The translations under genes and the position numbers were made by a program. From Bradyrhizobium erythrophlei (GTDB lineage Bacteria; Pseudomonadota; Alphaproteobacteria; Rhizobiales; Xanthobacteraceae), in contig NZ_LT670817.1 in the NCBI RefSeq assembly GCF_900129425.1, positions 2,232,001 to 2,296,000 of the forward strand: a DNA stretch of 64,000 bases. Reading direction: 5' to 3'. Shown in pieces: positions 25,897 to 35,068 of this stretch; position 1 is the first letter of the stretch; every line of letters begins with the position of its first letter. The notes beneath the pieces were generated by a model. The model did not search any database. It was given only the letters and a program-made list of their open reading frames with translations, and was not told the origin of the DNA.

Positions 25897-25914
25897 CTGT
25901 CGCAAAACTGCAGC
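25897..25914 (+). promoter_or_regulatory. Weak candidate Pho box for btaA
   Basis: CTGTCGCAAAACTGCAGC: the first half matches CTGTCAT at 5 of 7, the second at only 3 of 7. A separate CTGTCAT lies 19 bases upstream (25878-25884), out of register. Position is right, 42 bases before the btaA ATG. Confidence 0.3.
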
Positions 25915-25956
25915 GCGCGCGCGATACCCTTGTCGGATTGCTGATTCGAGGGATGG

Positions 25957-27162
25957 ATGAACACGCAACTTATCGCGGACGCGGTCCGCAACAGCCGAGC
26001 CGAAGGCGAAGCGAGCGTTTGGGACCGGCTGTTCGCGTTCTGGTTTCGCCGCCTGGTTTATACCCAGATCTGGGAAGACCCGGAAGCGGATCTTGCGGCG
26101 CTCCGGCTGCCGGTTGGATCGACCATCGTCACCATTTCATCCGGCGGCTGCAACGCGCTGTCCTATCTCACCGCGCAACCGGCCCAGGTATATGCGGTCG
26201 ACCTCAACGAAGCCCACCTGTCGCTGCTCAAACTCAAGCTTGCCGGACTGCGTGCCTGTTCCAACTACGCCGAGTTCTGGCAGTTCTTCGGCGAGGCCGC
26301 CTCGCCCTCCAACTCCGACCTCTATCGCGAGCGGCTATGGCTCCTGCTCGACGCCGACGCGCGCGCATACTGGGACAAGCGCAACCTGATCGGGCGCCCG
26401 CGGCATGCTTACTTCACAGACGGCTTCTACCGCCACGGCATGCTCGGCCGCTTCATCGGTCTCGCTCATCTGCTGGCGAAGTTCGCCCGCATCGATCTGG
26501 CAGCGTTGCTGACCGGTAAACCCGACGCCCCCGAACGCATTCAGGCACTGGATCGTCTGCACCGGCTGTTCCATTCGCCGTTGGCTCGCCTGATCACGGG
26601 AACCCCGGCGTTGCTGTTCAGCCTGGGTATTCCGCCGCAGCAGCGGGCCCTGCTGGGCGGCGGTGCACCGCTCAACGAAGTATTGCATCAGCGGTTGTTG
26701 CGGCTGATCAACGGCCATCCCAACGAGAACAATTATTTCGCGTGGCAGGCGCTGCATCGCGGCTATCCCGGTCCCGGTGACAGCTGCCTGCCGCCTTATC
26801 TGCAGCGCAGCCAGTTCGGGCGCATGCGCGACGGCGCGGGATTGATCATTCCGGTGCATGCCAATCTTCGGCTGTTCCTGGAAAGCCTTCCGGCCCGCGA
26901 GGTCGATGCGGTGGTGCTTTTGGACTCGCAGGACTGGATGTCGCCGGAGGAGATCGGCGCGCTTTGGAATGCGATCGACCGCACCGGCACCGACCATGTT
27001 CGCGTGATCTTTCGCACCGCCGGCGCGGAATCCCCGCTCGAAAGCGCGGAGCTTGCGCCGCTCCGGCAAATCTGGGTCCGGGATGAGGAGCGTAGTGCGG
27101 ATGGTTTCGAGCAGGACCGGTCCGGAATTTACGGCGGGTTCCACTGCTACATCAGGCGCTGA
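25957..27162 (+). CDS. btaA: SAM:diacylglycerol 3-amino-3-carboxypropyltransferase BtaA
   Basis: 401 residues. It makes diacylglyceryl-homoserine, the precursor of the betaine lipid DGTS, by transferring the aminocarboxypropyl group of SAM to diacylglycerol. Conserved segments: LVYTQIWEDPEADLAAL (about 34-50), TIVTISSGGCNALSYLT (SAM site, about 56-72), YAVDLNEAHLSLLKLKLAGL, and the C-terminal DSQDWMSPEEI. BtaA normally acts at the membrane. The divergent btaB supplies the methyl groups. In rhizobia these genes replace phospholipids during phosphate limitation. Confidence 0.93.
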   Translation: MNTQLIADAVRNSRAEGEASVWDRLFAFWFRRLVYTQIWEDPEADLAALRLPVGSTIVTISSGGCNALSYLTAQPAQVYAVDLNEAHLSLLKLKLAGLRACSNYAEFWQFFGEAASPSNSDLYRERLWLLLDADARAYWDKRNLIGRPRHAYFTDGFYRHGMLGRFIGLAHLLAKFARIDLAALLTGKPDAPERIQALDRLHRLFHSPLARLITGTPALLFSLGIPPQQRALLGGGAPLNEVLHQRLLRLINGHPNENNYFAWQALHRGYPGPGDSCLPPYLQRSQFGRMRDGAGLIIPVHANLRLFLESLPAREVDAVVLLDSQDWMSPEEIGALWNAIDRTGTDHVRVIFRTAGAESPLESAELAPLRQIWVRDEERSADGFEQDRSGIYGGFHCYIRR

Positions 27163-27289
27163 GGGGAGCCGGTCGGCTGGTCGTACAACCGGGTCCCTAA
27201 GACTTCTGGCGGACTCGCGCCAGAATCGTAATGACACCGTCTTGAAAATCCGCTTTAGATGGTTGCGGGTAGGGAGCCTGGAGGCGAAG

Positions 27290-27517
27290 ATGAAGGACCT
27301 CGTTCGCTACCGCGCAATGGAATCCCTCTGCCGTCAGAGCGCGGTGTTTCACCCCCTTGAGAGCTGGCGGCTGCTCGCGCAAGCCGAGATGTGGCACCAC
27401 AAGGCGCTGCAAGAAATCGAGTCCCACTCCCTGGCATGCGGCAACCCGCCGACGGCCACGCTCGCTCCAACAGAAAACTCCGACGCGCCTGATCGACGCG
27501 AATTGCTGGCGGGTTGA
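27290..27517 (+). CDS. Small conserved hypothetical protein, 75 aa
   Basis: MKDLVRYRAMESLCRQSAVF followed by WRLLAQAEMWHHKALQEI is a helical pattern I recognise from many small bradyrhizobial proteins of unknown role. ATG 27290 has GGAGG seven bases upstream, which decides the start. No signal peptide or membrane helix. Confidence 0.65.
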   Translation: MKDLVRYRAMESLCRQSAVFHPLESWRLLAQAEMWHHKALQEIESHSLACGNPPTATLAPTENSDAPDRRELLAG

Positions 27518-27618
27518 GCCGTCGCGACATCCGTTCGGCCTGGTGTTTGCATCGGCCGAAGAAGAACGGAACCCGGCTTTCCCTGGCGAATTATCGTGGT
27601 CAACCGAAAGGGACGGCC

Positions 27619-27915
27619 ATGAAATTCACCACAATCCTTCTCGCGGCTACGCTGACGCTCTGCGGCGCCTTCGCGCACGCACAGAATGGCGTGCCGAGCG
27701 GCCGGGGGTCCACAACCGGCGACCCCGCCGCGAGTTCCGCCACCCCCGGCACCTCGCCGACCACGGGAAGTTCGATGAAACCGAGCCGGAGCGGAAGCGG
27801 CATGTCCACCTCGGGCGGCAGCGATGCCAATGGCGACCAGGGCCGGGACAAGATGCCCGACAGCAGTCAAGGCGTCAGGCCGCTGAACGAGCAGAACAAA
27901 CCCGGCAAGATGTAA
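27619..27915 (+). CDS. Small secreted Ser/Gly/Pro-rich protein, 98 aa
   Basis: Clear Sec signal peptide (about 1-22, MKFTTILLAATLTLCGAFAH) followed by a low-complexity region rich in Ser, Gly, Thr and Pro, and a polar tail. It should be periplasmic and disordered. AAAGGGA precedes ATG 27619. Unknown function; similar short exported proteins are common in bradyrhizobia. Confidence 0.65.
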   Translation: MKFTTILLAATLTLCGAFAHAQNGVPSGRGSTTGDPAASSATPGTSPTTGSSMKPSRSGSGMSTSGGSDANGDQGRDKMPDSSQGVRPLNEQNKPGKM

Positions 27916-27924
27916 GAGAAAGCC

Positions 27925-28649
27925 TCAATCCAGCGATTGGCGCAGCTTCAGTGCGTCCGCAGGCGCAGCGCTCTTCTGGTCGTTGTCGAAATGGACGAAC
28001 ACGTCGCAGCCTTGCTTCTTCCAGGACCGGATACGTCTGCCCCAACCCGCAAGCGCCTCGGGGCGATAGTGGCCTTTGTAGCGGCCCCGCGGCCCATGCC
28101 CCCTGATATAGACGAAATCGGCGGTGCGCTTCCAGGGCGCCGGCGCATCATGATGATCGGACAGGCACAGCGAGATATTCTGTTCGGATAGCAGCCTTAG
28201 TATGCGCGGTGCGTACCAACTCGGGTGGCGAAATTCGAAACTGTAGCGGCGCTTGTTCGAGAGTAACTTGAAGAATGAGGCAAGCCGATCGGCGTCCGCC
28301 TCAAAATTCGGCGGCAACTGAAACAGGATCGGTCCGGCCTTGTCGCCCAGCAGCGACAAGCGATCTTCAAGCAGTTCGAGGCTGTTCGCGGAATTTTGCG
28401 ACAGCCGCTTCCAATGGGTAATGAATTTGGATGCCTTCCAGGCAAAAACAAAGCATTTCCAGTCTGCTCGCGCCAGCTTCTCACCGCTTCCGGTGTTGGT
28501 GTCCGATAGAACACACCATTAAGCTCCGCCGTCGAGAACTGGCTGGCATAATACTGAAGCTGGCTCTTGATAGGCAAACCTTTGGGAAAGAACGGTCCGC
28601 GCCAGGAATCGTAATGCCACCCCGACGTGCCGATCAAAACCTTCGCCAT
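27925..28649 (-). pseudogene. DUF72 (YecE-like) protein, interrupted by a frameshift
   Basis: From ATG 28649 the frame begins as DUF72 (KVLIGTSGWHYDSWRGPFFP) and remains in family through YRTPTPEAVRSWREQTG. It then loses the frame near 28455. The adjacent frame at once carries the expected FVFAWKASKFITHWKRL and continues to ILFQLPPNF, FEFRHPSWY, DVFVHFDNDQK and the stop at 27925. A single missing base near GGAAATGC explains it. The function of DUF72 proteins is unknown. As it stands the gene cannot make the full product of about 241 residues. Confidence 0.8.
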
Positions 28650-28700
28650 GGCGTCACGATTTTTATAACGGCCTGATCGCAGCCGTTACGCGTTGCGAGA

Positions 28701-29591
28701 TCAGGGCTGCCCCGAGCCACCCGCGGCGCCATAGACCTGGCCGGTGGCATAGCTGGCGTCGGCTGCTGCGAGTTGAACATAGATCGAGCCGAGTTCGGCG
28801 GGCTGGCCGGCGCGGCCGAGCGGCGTCTGACCGCCGAACTTTTCCAGCTTCTCCTGCGTCGCGCCGCCGGAAACCTGCAGCGGAGTCCAGATCGGTCCGG
28901 GCGCGACCGCGTTGACGCGGATGCCTTTTGGCGCAAGCTGTTTAGCCAGCGACTTCACGTAGTTCATGGTGGCGGCTTTGGTCTGCGCGTAATCGTATAG
29001 GTCGGGCGAGGGGTCGTAGGCCTGCTCCGAGGCGGTTCCGATGATGACCGAGCCGGGCTTCAGATGCGGAAGCGCCGCCTTGATGATCCAGAACGGCGCA
29101 TAGATGTTGGTCTTCATGGTCGCATCGAAATCTTCCGTCGTGATATCGAGGATGGACGCGCGGGTCTGTTGCCGGCCGGCATTGCTGACCACGATATCCA
29201 GGCCGCCCAGCCCCTTGACCGCGCGATCGACCAGTTGCTTGCAGAAGGCCTCATCCCGGAGATCGCCGGGGATGGCCACGCCAACTCTTCCTTCGGCCCT
29301 GATCAGGTCGATGACTTCTTTCGCATCGGGCTCTTCGCTGGGGAAGTAGTTGATCGCGACATCAGCGCCTTCGCGCGCATAGGCAATGGCCGCTGCCCGG
29401 CCCATGCCGGAGTCGCCGCCGGTGATCAGGGCCCTGCGGCCCAAAAGGCGACCCGAACCCTTGTAACTCGTCTCACCGTGGTCGGGCCTCGGATCCATCT
29501 TGCTCGCAAGGCCGGGCCATGGCTGCGACTGCTTCTTGAAGGGCGGCCTAGGATATTTATCGACCGGGTTCTGCAATTCCTGCTGGCTCAT
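28701..29591 (-). CDS. Short-chain dehydrogenase/reductase, YghA/YhdF-like
   Basis: 296 residues. An N-terminal extension (KYPRPPFKKQSQPWPGLASK) typical of the long YghA-type SDRs precedes the Rossmann motif ITGGDSGMGRAAA (about 56-68). The NAG motif is in SNAGRQQ, the active site is YDYAQTKAA (YxxxK), and a conserved PG follows (VAPGPIWTPL). It should be an NAD(P)-dependent aldehyde or alcohol oxidoreductase, often linked to stress responses. It stands alone between the DUF72 and kynU genes. Confidence 0.88.
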   Translation of the reverse strand: MSQQELQNPVDKYPRPPFKKQSQPWPGLASKMDPRPDHGETSYKGSGRLLGRRALITGGDSGMGRAAAIAYAREGADVAINYFPSEEPDAKEVIDLIRAEGRVGVAIPGDLRDEAFCKQLVDRAVKGLGGLDIVVSNAGRQQTRASILDITTEDFDATMKTNIYAPFWIIKAALPHLKPGSVIIGTASEQAYDPSPDLYDYAQTKAATMNYVKSLAKQLAPKGIRVNAVAPGPIWTPLQVSGGATQEKLEKFGGQTPLGRAGQPAELGSIYVQLAAADASYATGQVYGAAGGSGQP

Positions 29592-29730
29592 TATTTCATT
29601 CCCTTGCGCAATCGAGATCGCGAGTGCTGGTGACCGAGATCAACGGCGATCGCGTGGTTTGGTTGCGTCCAGGACTTTTCCGCGGCCGGCAGGCGCCGCA
29701 GGACTTTCAATGCTGCGTGATCGCGAAGGC

Positions 29731-30981
29731 CTAGGTCACGGCAAGTCGCTGGCTATAGCGCGGATCCCGCCACACCTCGTCGCGGATGCACCCGGCGAGG
29801 ATCTCGGCGGCATCCCAGACATCCCTGAAGCGGAGATAAAGCGGCGCAAAACCAAAGCGCATGATATCGGGCGCGCGGAAATCGCCGATCACGCCACGCT
29901 CGATCATGGCCTGCACGACCGAATAGCCATGCTCGAAAGCAAGCGAGACCTGGCTGCCGCGCAGCGAGCCTTCCCGAGGGGTTACGATGTCGAGACCGGG
30001 CCGCAGCGCGGTGATGCGGGCCATGAAGAGTTCGGTAAGCGACAGACTCTTTTCTCTCAGCGCCGCCACTTCGACACCCGCCAGCGCGTCGAGAGCCGCA
30101 TCGACGCCGCGCAGCGAAATAATCGGTGGAGTTCCACAAAGAAAGCGTTTGATGCCGGCATCGGGCCGGAAATCACGGTCGAAGGCAAAAGGCGCCGCAT
30201 GCCCCCACCAGCCCGACAGCGGATGCGTCGCCGCGCCGTGATGGGCCGTTGCAACCGAAATGAACGCGGGCGATCCCGGACCTCCGTTGAGGTATTTGTA
30301 GGTACAGCCGACCGCGAAATCGATCGCATGGCGGTCGAATTCAATTTCAATCACGCTGGCGGAATGACAGAGATCCCAGACCACCAGCGCGCCGGCCTTG
30401 TGAATTTGTTCGGTGACGGCGGCGACGTCGAGCAACGCGCCGGTGCGATAGTCGACCTGCGACAGCACGACGACCGCAACCCGTTCGTCCAGCAGAACTT
30501 CGACCGTTGGGCCGTCCGCGCCCACCAGGCGCCGCTGCATCGGCCGGCCGGCGGACTTCATGGCACCTTCGATGATGTAGAGATCGGTGGGGAAGGAAGC
30601 CGCCTCCGCGATCACCACGTCGCGGGCGGGGCGCAGCGCCATCGCGGCATGCACGGCCTTGTAGAGATTGATCGACGTAGTGTCGCAAACAACGGTCTGC
30701 CCGGGAGCAGCACCTATCAGCGCGCCGATGCGGTCGCCGAGCCGCAGCGGCATCTCGAACCATCCGGCGGAATTCCAGCTCCTGATCAGGTCGTGACCCC
30801 ATTCCTGCTCGATCGTGCGGCGGAGGGTGTTCGCTGCCGCGCGCGGCATCGGTCCCAGCGAATTGCCGTCGAGGTAGATCACGCCGTCAGGAATGACGAA
30901 GCGATCGCGGAACGCGCCGATCGGATCGGTTGCGTCGCGCGCAATGCAGGCGTCGCGCGAGACGGGGCTGGCGACAGTCAT
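29731..30981 (-). CDS. kynU: Kynureninase
   Basis: 416 residues, PLP-dependent fold type I. The N-terminal IYLDGNSLGPMPRAA and the pyridoxal-binding segment DFAVGCTYKYLNGGPGSPAF with its Lys are typical; DLCHSASV carries the Asp that contacts the cofactor nitrogen. It cleaves kynurenine to anthranilate and alanine in tryptophan degradation. It is divergent from kynA-kynB across 221 bases that probably hold the shared control region. No kynR-type regulator is adjacent. Confidence 0.94.
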   Translation of the reverse strand: MTVASPVSRDACIARDATDPIGAFRDRFVIPDGVIYLDGNSLGPMPRAAANTLRRTIEQEWGHDLIRSWNSAGWFEMPLRLGDRIGALIGAAPGQTVVCDTTSINLYKAVHAAMALRPARDVVIAEAASFPTDLYIIEGAMKSAGRPMQRRLVGADGPTVEVLLDERVAVVVLSQVDYRTGALLDVAAVTEQIHKAGALVVWDLCHSASVIEIEFDRHAIDFAVGCTYKYLNGGPGSPAFISVATAHHGAATHPLSGWWGHAAPFAFDRDFRPDAGIKRFLCGTPPIISLRGVDAALDALAGVEVAALREKSLSLTELFMARITALRPGLDIVTPREGSLRGSQVSLAFEHGYSVVQAMIERGVIGDFRAPDIMRFGFAPLYLRFRDVWDAAEILAGCIRDEVWRDPRYSQRLAVT

Positions 30982-31202
30982 TCAGAACCTCAAAACCCGA
31001 ATAGGACGATCCGCAAAGCATAGGACGCCGTCGCGCATTGGCAACATGTGTTGCAGCTACCACGCCGGAGATCGCGATTGACAGCAAAAATCCATTCTTT
31101 TACGCTTAAAACAATCATTAATCGGCCAACCGAGCGAAGCGTTCAAGAGTCTGACAGGTTGCGTTCGGTATTCAGCCGCGATGCGCGAAGGGCAACAGGC
31201 AA

Positions 31203-32000
31203 ATGAGCTTTCGCGAGGGCATGTCTTATTCGGACTATCTTGGGCTCGACCAGATTCTGAATGCGCAGCATCCGCTCTCGACGGCCCATGACGAGATGCT
31301 GTTCATCATCCAGCACCAGACGTCCGAATTATGGATGAAGCTTGCCATCCATGAGTTGAGCGCCACCTGCCGGCTGATCGCGGCGGACGATCTGCAGCCG
31401 GCGTTCAAGACGCTGTCGCGGGTATCGCGGATTCTTGAACAGCTCAATTCCGCCTGGGACGTGCTGCGCACGATGACTCCCAGCGAATACACCCAGTTTC
31501 GCGAATCGCTCGGCAGCTCCTCCGGCCTTCAGTCGTATCAATACCGCCTGATCGAGTTCCTGGCCGGCAACAAGAATGCCGCGATGATGCGCTCCCACGC
31601 CGACGACAAGCCGGCCCTGCAGCGTCTGGAAGCGGCCCGTCAGGCCCCCAGCATTTACGATCTGACGATCCAGGTTCTGCACCGTCGTGGCCTCGGCATC
31701 GATCGTGATGTCATCGAACGCGATGTCTCGGTATCCCATGCCGCCAATGACAGCGTCCGAACCGCATGGCAGTCGGTGTATCGCGATCCCGCCCGTTTTT
31801 GGGAGCTCTATGAGCTCGCGGAAAAGCTGGTGGATTTCGAGGATTACTTCCGCCGCTGGCGCTTCAATCATGTGACGACGGTCGAACGGGTCATCGGCTT
31901 CAAGCGCGGCACTGGCGGAACGTCGGGCGTTTCCTATTTGCGGAGCATGCTGGACGTGGTGCTGTTTCCCGAGCTTTGGCAGGTCAGGACCGAACTGTAA
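31203..32000 (+). CDS. kynA: Tryptophan 2,3-dioxygenase
   Basis: 265 residues, haem dioxygenase. The N-terminal YSDYLGLDQILNAQHPLS and IIQHQTSELWMKL (substrate-pocket His and aromatic residues), the proximal-haem region FNHVTTVERVIG and the C-terminal GGTSGVSYLRS are all present. It opens the indole ring of tryptophan to N-formylkynurenine. The stop TAA shares its last base with the kynB ATG (TAATG), so the two are translationally coupled. Confidence 0.96.
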   Translation: MSFREGMSYSDYLGLDQILNAQHPLSTAHDEMLFIIQHQTSELWMKLAIHELSATCRLIAADDLQPAFKTLSRVSRILEQLNSAWDVLRTMTPSEYTQFRESLGSSSGLQSYQYRLIEFLAGNKNAAMMRSHADDKPALQRLEAARQAPSIYDLTIQVLHRRGLGIDRDVIERDVSVSHAANDSVRTAWQSVYRDPARFWELYELAEKLVDFEDYFRRWRFNHVTTVERVIGFKRGTGGTSGVSYLRSMLDVVLFPELWQVRTEL

Positions 32001-32620
32001 TGGCTCTGATTGATATTTCACCATCGCTGCGCATCGGCATGGGCGTGTTTCCCGGCGACGCCGCTTTCAAGACGGCGCGGACCTTCACGCTTGGGCCGGG
32101 CTGTCCCGTCAACGTCGCCGAGATCGCGATGTCGACGCATTGCGGCGCTCACGCCGACGCGCCTCTGCACTACGATCCGAACGGTGCCAGTATCGACCAG
32201 CTGGACCTTGCCGACTTCATCGGGCCGGCAAGGGTGGTCGACGCCCGCGGCCCACATCCGCTTTGCGGTTTCGACGAAATCGCGGCTGCTCTTGACGGCG
32301 CTCCGCCGCGGCTGCTGTTCAGGCTGATGGACCGGCTCGATCCGATGGTGTGGCCGACGGGATTTCGCGCGCTGGCGCCGGATGCGGTGGAGCGTCTGGC
32401 CGCTGAGGGGACACGCCTGATTGGCGTCGATGTTCCCTCGGTCGATCCGGAGACCTCGAAGGACCTTCCGTCGCACATGGTCTGCCGCGCGTATGATCTC
32501 CGAATCCTCGAAAATCTTGTGCTGGCCGGTGTCGCGCCCGGTGATTACGAACTGATCGCGCTTCCCTTGAAACTTGCGGGCCTCGACGCCGCACCGGTGC
32601 GTGCCGTGCTGCGGCGGTAA
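32000..32620 (+). CDS. kynB: Kynurenine formamidase
   Basis: 206 residues of the metal-dependent cyclase/formamidase family. The metal motif STHCGAHADAPLHYD (about 45-59) matches the family's HxGTHxDxPxH, and LIGVDVPSVDP is typical of bacterial KynB. It hydrolyses N-formylkynurenine to kynurenine. With kynA and the divergent kynU it completes tryptophan to anthranilate. Confidence 0.95.
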   Translation: MALIDISPSLRIGMGVFPGDAAFKTARTFTLGPGCPVNVAEIAMSTHCGAHADAPLHYDPNGASIDQLDLADFIGPARVVDARGPHPLCGFDEIAAALDGAPPRLLFRLMDRLDPMVWPTGFRALAPDAVERLAAEGTRLIGVDVPSVDPETSKDLPSHMVCRAYDLRILENLVLAGVAPGDYELIALPLKLAGLDAAPVRAVLRR

Positions 32621-32650
32621 CGGTAAGAAGCCGCCAGCGATTGCTGTCGA

Positions 32651-33988
32651 TTAGATCGTGGGAATGGCGGGCTCGAACTTCAAAACGCTTTCGATCCATT
32701 TCGCCACCCGAAGCAGTCGAAGGTCCTGACGATACGGGGCGACGATCTGGGCGCCGAGGGGCAGGCCGTTCCTGCCAAACCCGGCCGGGAGCGTCACGGC
32801 GGGTACACCGAGCAAGGTCCACGGCGCACAATATTCGGCATCGCCGGTATAGCTCAGGCCTGCCGGCGCTTCGCCGAAGGCCGGCAGCGTCAGCACGGCG
32901 TCGAAGCCGGAGATATCGGTTGTGAAACGCGACCGCAGTTTTTCCTGCAAAGCTTTGGCGGCAAGAAACGCGTAAGCAGAACAAGCCTTCCCCGTATGGA
33001 CCAGTTCTTTCAGCCTGGCGCTGGTGCGGTCGGGATAACGTTCGACGAGATCGCCGAATATCAGCGCACCCTCGCTGGCGAGGATGGTGTTGATAGTGTT
33101 CCAGTTGGCGTGATCGAGTTCGCCGAGCTCGAGTTCTTCCAGAACGGCGCCCGCGTCGCTTAATCTTGCGATCGCCGCCTCGAACACTTTCTGCTGTTCG
33201 GGCTCGACCTTCGACCATTTTTCGAAACGCACGATCGCGAGGCGCGGCTTTTTCAGAGGTTGAACACCCCCTTCGGTATCGATCTGAAAGTTGGGCAGGA
33301 GCCGGCCATGCGGATCGCTTTCGCTTGAGGCGGCAAGCAGCGACAGCGCAAAGGCCACATCGTTGACCCGCCGGGCGAAGAAGCCGACATGATCGAGCGA
33401 GGGGCTTAGAGGATGCACGCCCGTGCGCGGGATCGCGCCGAAGCTCGGCTTGAGCCCGACCACGCCATTGAATGCCGCGGGTCTGATCACCGAGCCAAGT
33501 GTCTGCGTGCCCAACGCCAGCGGGACAATTCCCGCCGCGACCGCCGCCGCGGAGCCCGATGACGAACCGCCCGGCGTATGCCCGGAATTCCAGGGGTTGA
33601 CCGTCGGCCCGGGATGACGCCAGGCGAATTCCGTGGATACCGTTTTGCCGAAGATGGTCGCGCCAAGATGGCGCAGCCGTTCGACCACCCAGGCGTCCGC
33701 GGTGGGAATGTGATCGCGGTAGATCGGGGATCCGTTCGTGGTCGGCATGTCCGATGTCGCGATGATATCCTTGATCGCTACCGGAATGCCCGACAACGGC
33801 CCAGGCCGGCGCGCGGTGTTCTGGGGAAGATATTCGAACGCTTTGAGTCGAGGCTCTATCGCCTTCGCCTGCTCAAGACGGTCCGCCGCGTAGCGATCGG
33901 CGGCGGCCTGATCGTCCTTGAACAGCCGCAGAAGCTCAAGGACCCCCGCGCCGGGTTTAGGCGCGGAGCGCGCAGTCGGATTGGTCAT
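32651..33988 (-). CDS. Amidase-signature family amidase
   Basis: 445 residues. The Ser-cisSer-Lys triad is present: Lys in GIPVAIKDII (about 70-79), and GHTPGGSSSGSAAAVAAG with the two serines (about 138-155). It hydrolyses an amide to acid and ammonia; the substrate is not evident. ATG 33988 is preferred to an ATG 42 bases upstream because it starts the family's usual N-terminus. It follows the NMT1-type binding-protein gene by 81 bases on the same strand, so uptake and hydrolysis of an amide are likely linked. Confidence 0.88.
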   Translation of the reverse strand: MTNPTARSAPKPGAGVLELLRLFKDDQAAADRYAADRLEQAKAIEPRLKAFEYLPQNTARRPGPLSGIPVAIKDIIATSDMPTTNGSPIYRDHIPTADAWVVERLRHLGATIFGKTVSTEFAWRHPGPTVNPWNSGHTPGGSSSGSAAAVAAGIVPLALGTQTLGSVIRPAAFNGVVGLKPSFGAIPRTGVHPLSPSLDHVGFFARRVNDVAFALSLLAASSESDPHGRLLPNFQIDTEGGVQPLKKPRLAIVRFEKWSKVEPEQQKVFEAAIARLSDAGAVLEELELGELDHANWNTINTILASEGALIFGDLVERYPDRTSARLKELVHTGKACSAYAFLAAKALQEKLRSRFTTDISGFDAVLTLPAFGEAPAGLSYTGDAEYCAPWTLLGVPAVTLPAGFGRNGLPLGAQIVAPYRQDLRLLRVAKWIESVLKFEPAIPTI

Positions 33989-34069
33989 GTCAGCAATTCC
34001 CAGACAAACAAGTCGAGGGATGATTCGCATAGAACCCGATGACGCGCCAGAGGGGCCGGGCGGTTCGCG

Positions 34070-35038
34070 CTATTTCATCGCGACAGCGGAATCGATGAAT
34101 TTCCTGACCACGAACGCCTTGTAGTCGGGTTGAGTCGCCAGATTGCCGAGCGCGATCTGGGTGTCCATCGACACTTTCAGCGCATCGGCGGTGATGTCCA
34201 CGCTCGGGGGATAGACGCCGTCGGCGAGCATCCGCTTCACGGCGGCTTCCACCACGACGGGATCGAGCGTCGGAAATTCCTTCTTGGCAATTTCGACGGT
34301 CTTGGCTTCGTTCCCTGTCATGAAGCGCATCGCCATTTCCATGCCGTTGACCACGCGTTGCGCGGTGTCGGGATCGACGTCGTTGCGCGCGGTGACCGCC
34401 GAGAAGGCATAAGCGCCATATAATTTCGGAAATCCGAGAACGACCTTCATGCCCTTGGCCACGGCCTGATCGAGGCCCGGCTCATACATCACGGCGATAT
34501 CGGCTTGCCTGGCGACGAACGGTCCGGGTTCGCTGCCGATCGCAACCGGGATCATGTCGACGTCGGTCTTGGCGTCCATGCCGTTCTCCTTCAGCAGCTT
34601 GATGAACAGCGACGTGCTGGTGGTCGGCATCAGGCCGGTGACGACCTTCTGGCCCTTGACGTCCTTGATGTCATTGAATTTGAAGTCGGGCGCGGTCGCG
34701 ATCCATACCGCGGCGCCGTTCACGACATTGGCGATGACGTCGACCGGGGCACCCTTGGAGGCGGCGATCGCGGTCCATTCCGGTCCGTGGATCGAAAACT
34801 GCGCGCTTCCGGAAATCACCGCCGAGAGCGCCACGGTCGGCGCGCCGGCGGTCTCCTTGGTGAGGTCGAGGCCCTGCTGGGTGAAGAAGCCCTCGTCGAT
34901 CGCCACATAGAGCGGCAGATACAGCATCGACTGGAACGCCTGCGACAGCGTGACCTTCTTGTTTTCCGCGAGCGCCGGTGTGGCGAGCAGGCTGGCGGTG
35001 AGCGCGGCGGCGCCGATGATACGCGCGAGCAACGTCAT
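34070..35038 (-). CDS. ABC transporter substrate-binding protein, NMT1/THI5-like
   Basis: 322 residues with a Sec signal peptide (ending TPALAE). It belongs to the SsuA/TauA/ThiY group: LYLPLYVAIDEGFFTQQGLD, GSAQFSIHGPEWTAI, and VMYEPGLDQAVAKG. Substrates in this group are sulfonates, nitrate, taurine or pyrimidine precursors; the amidase next door suggests an amide-bearing compound. ATG 35038 gives the expected signal peptide; an ATG 24 bases upstream is an alternative. Confidence 0.88.
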   Translation of the reverse strand: MTLLARIIGAAALTASLLATPALAENKKVTLSQAFQSMLYLPLYVAIDEGFFTQQGLDLTKETAGAPTVALSAVISGSAQFSIHGPEWTAIAASKGAPVDVIANVVNGAAVWIATAPDFKFNDIKDVKGQKVVTGLMPTTSTSLFIKLLKENGMDAKTDVDMIPVAIGSEPGPFVARQADIAVMYEPGLDQAVAKGMKVVLGFPKLYGAYAFSAVTARNDVDPDTAQRVVNGMEMAMRFMTGNEAKTVEIAKKEFPTLDPVVVEAAVKRMLADGVYPPSVDITADALKVSMDTQIALGNLATQPDYKAFVVRKFIDSAVAMK

Positions 35039-35068
35039 GGGATGTCTCCGTGTGTTCGACATTGAATC

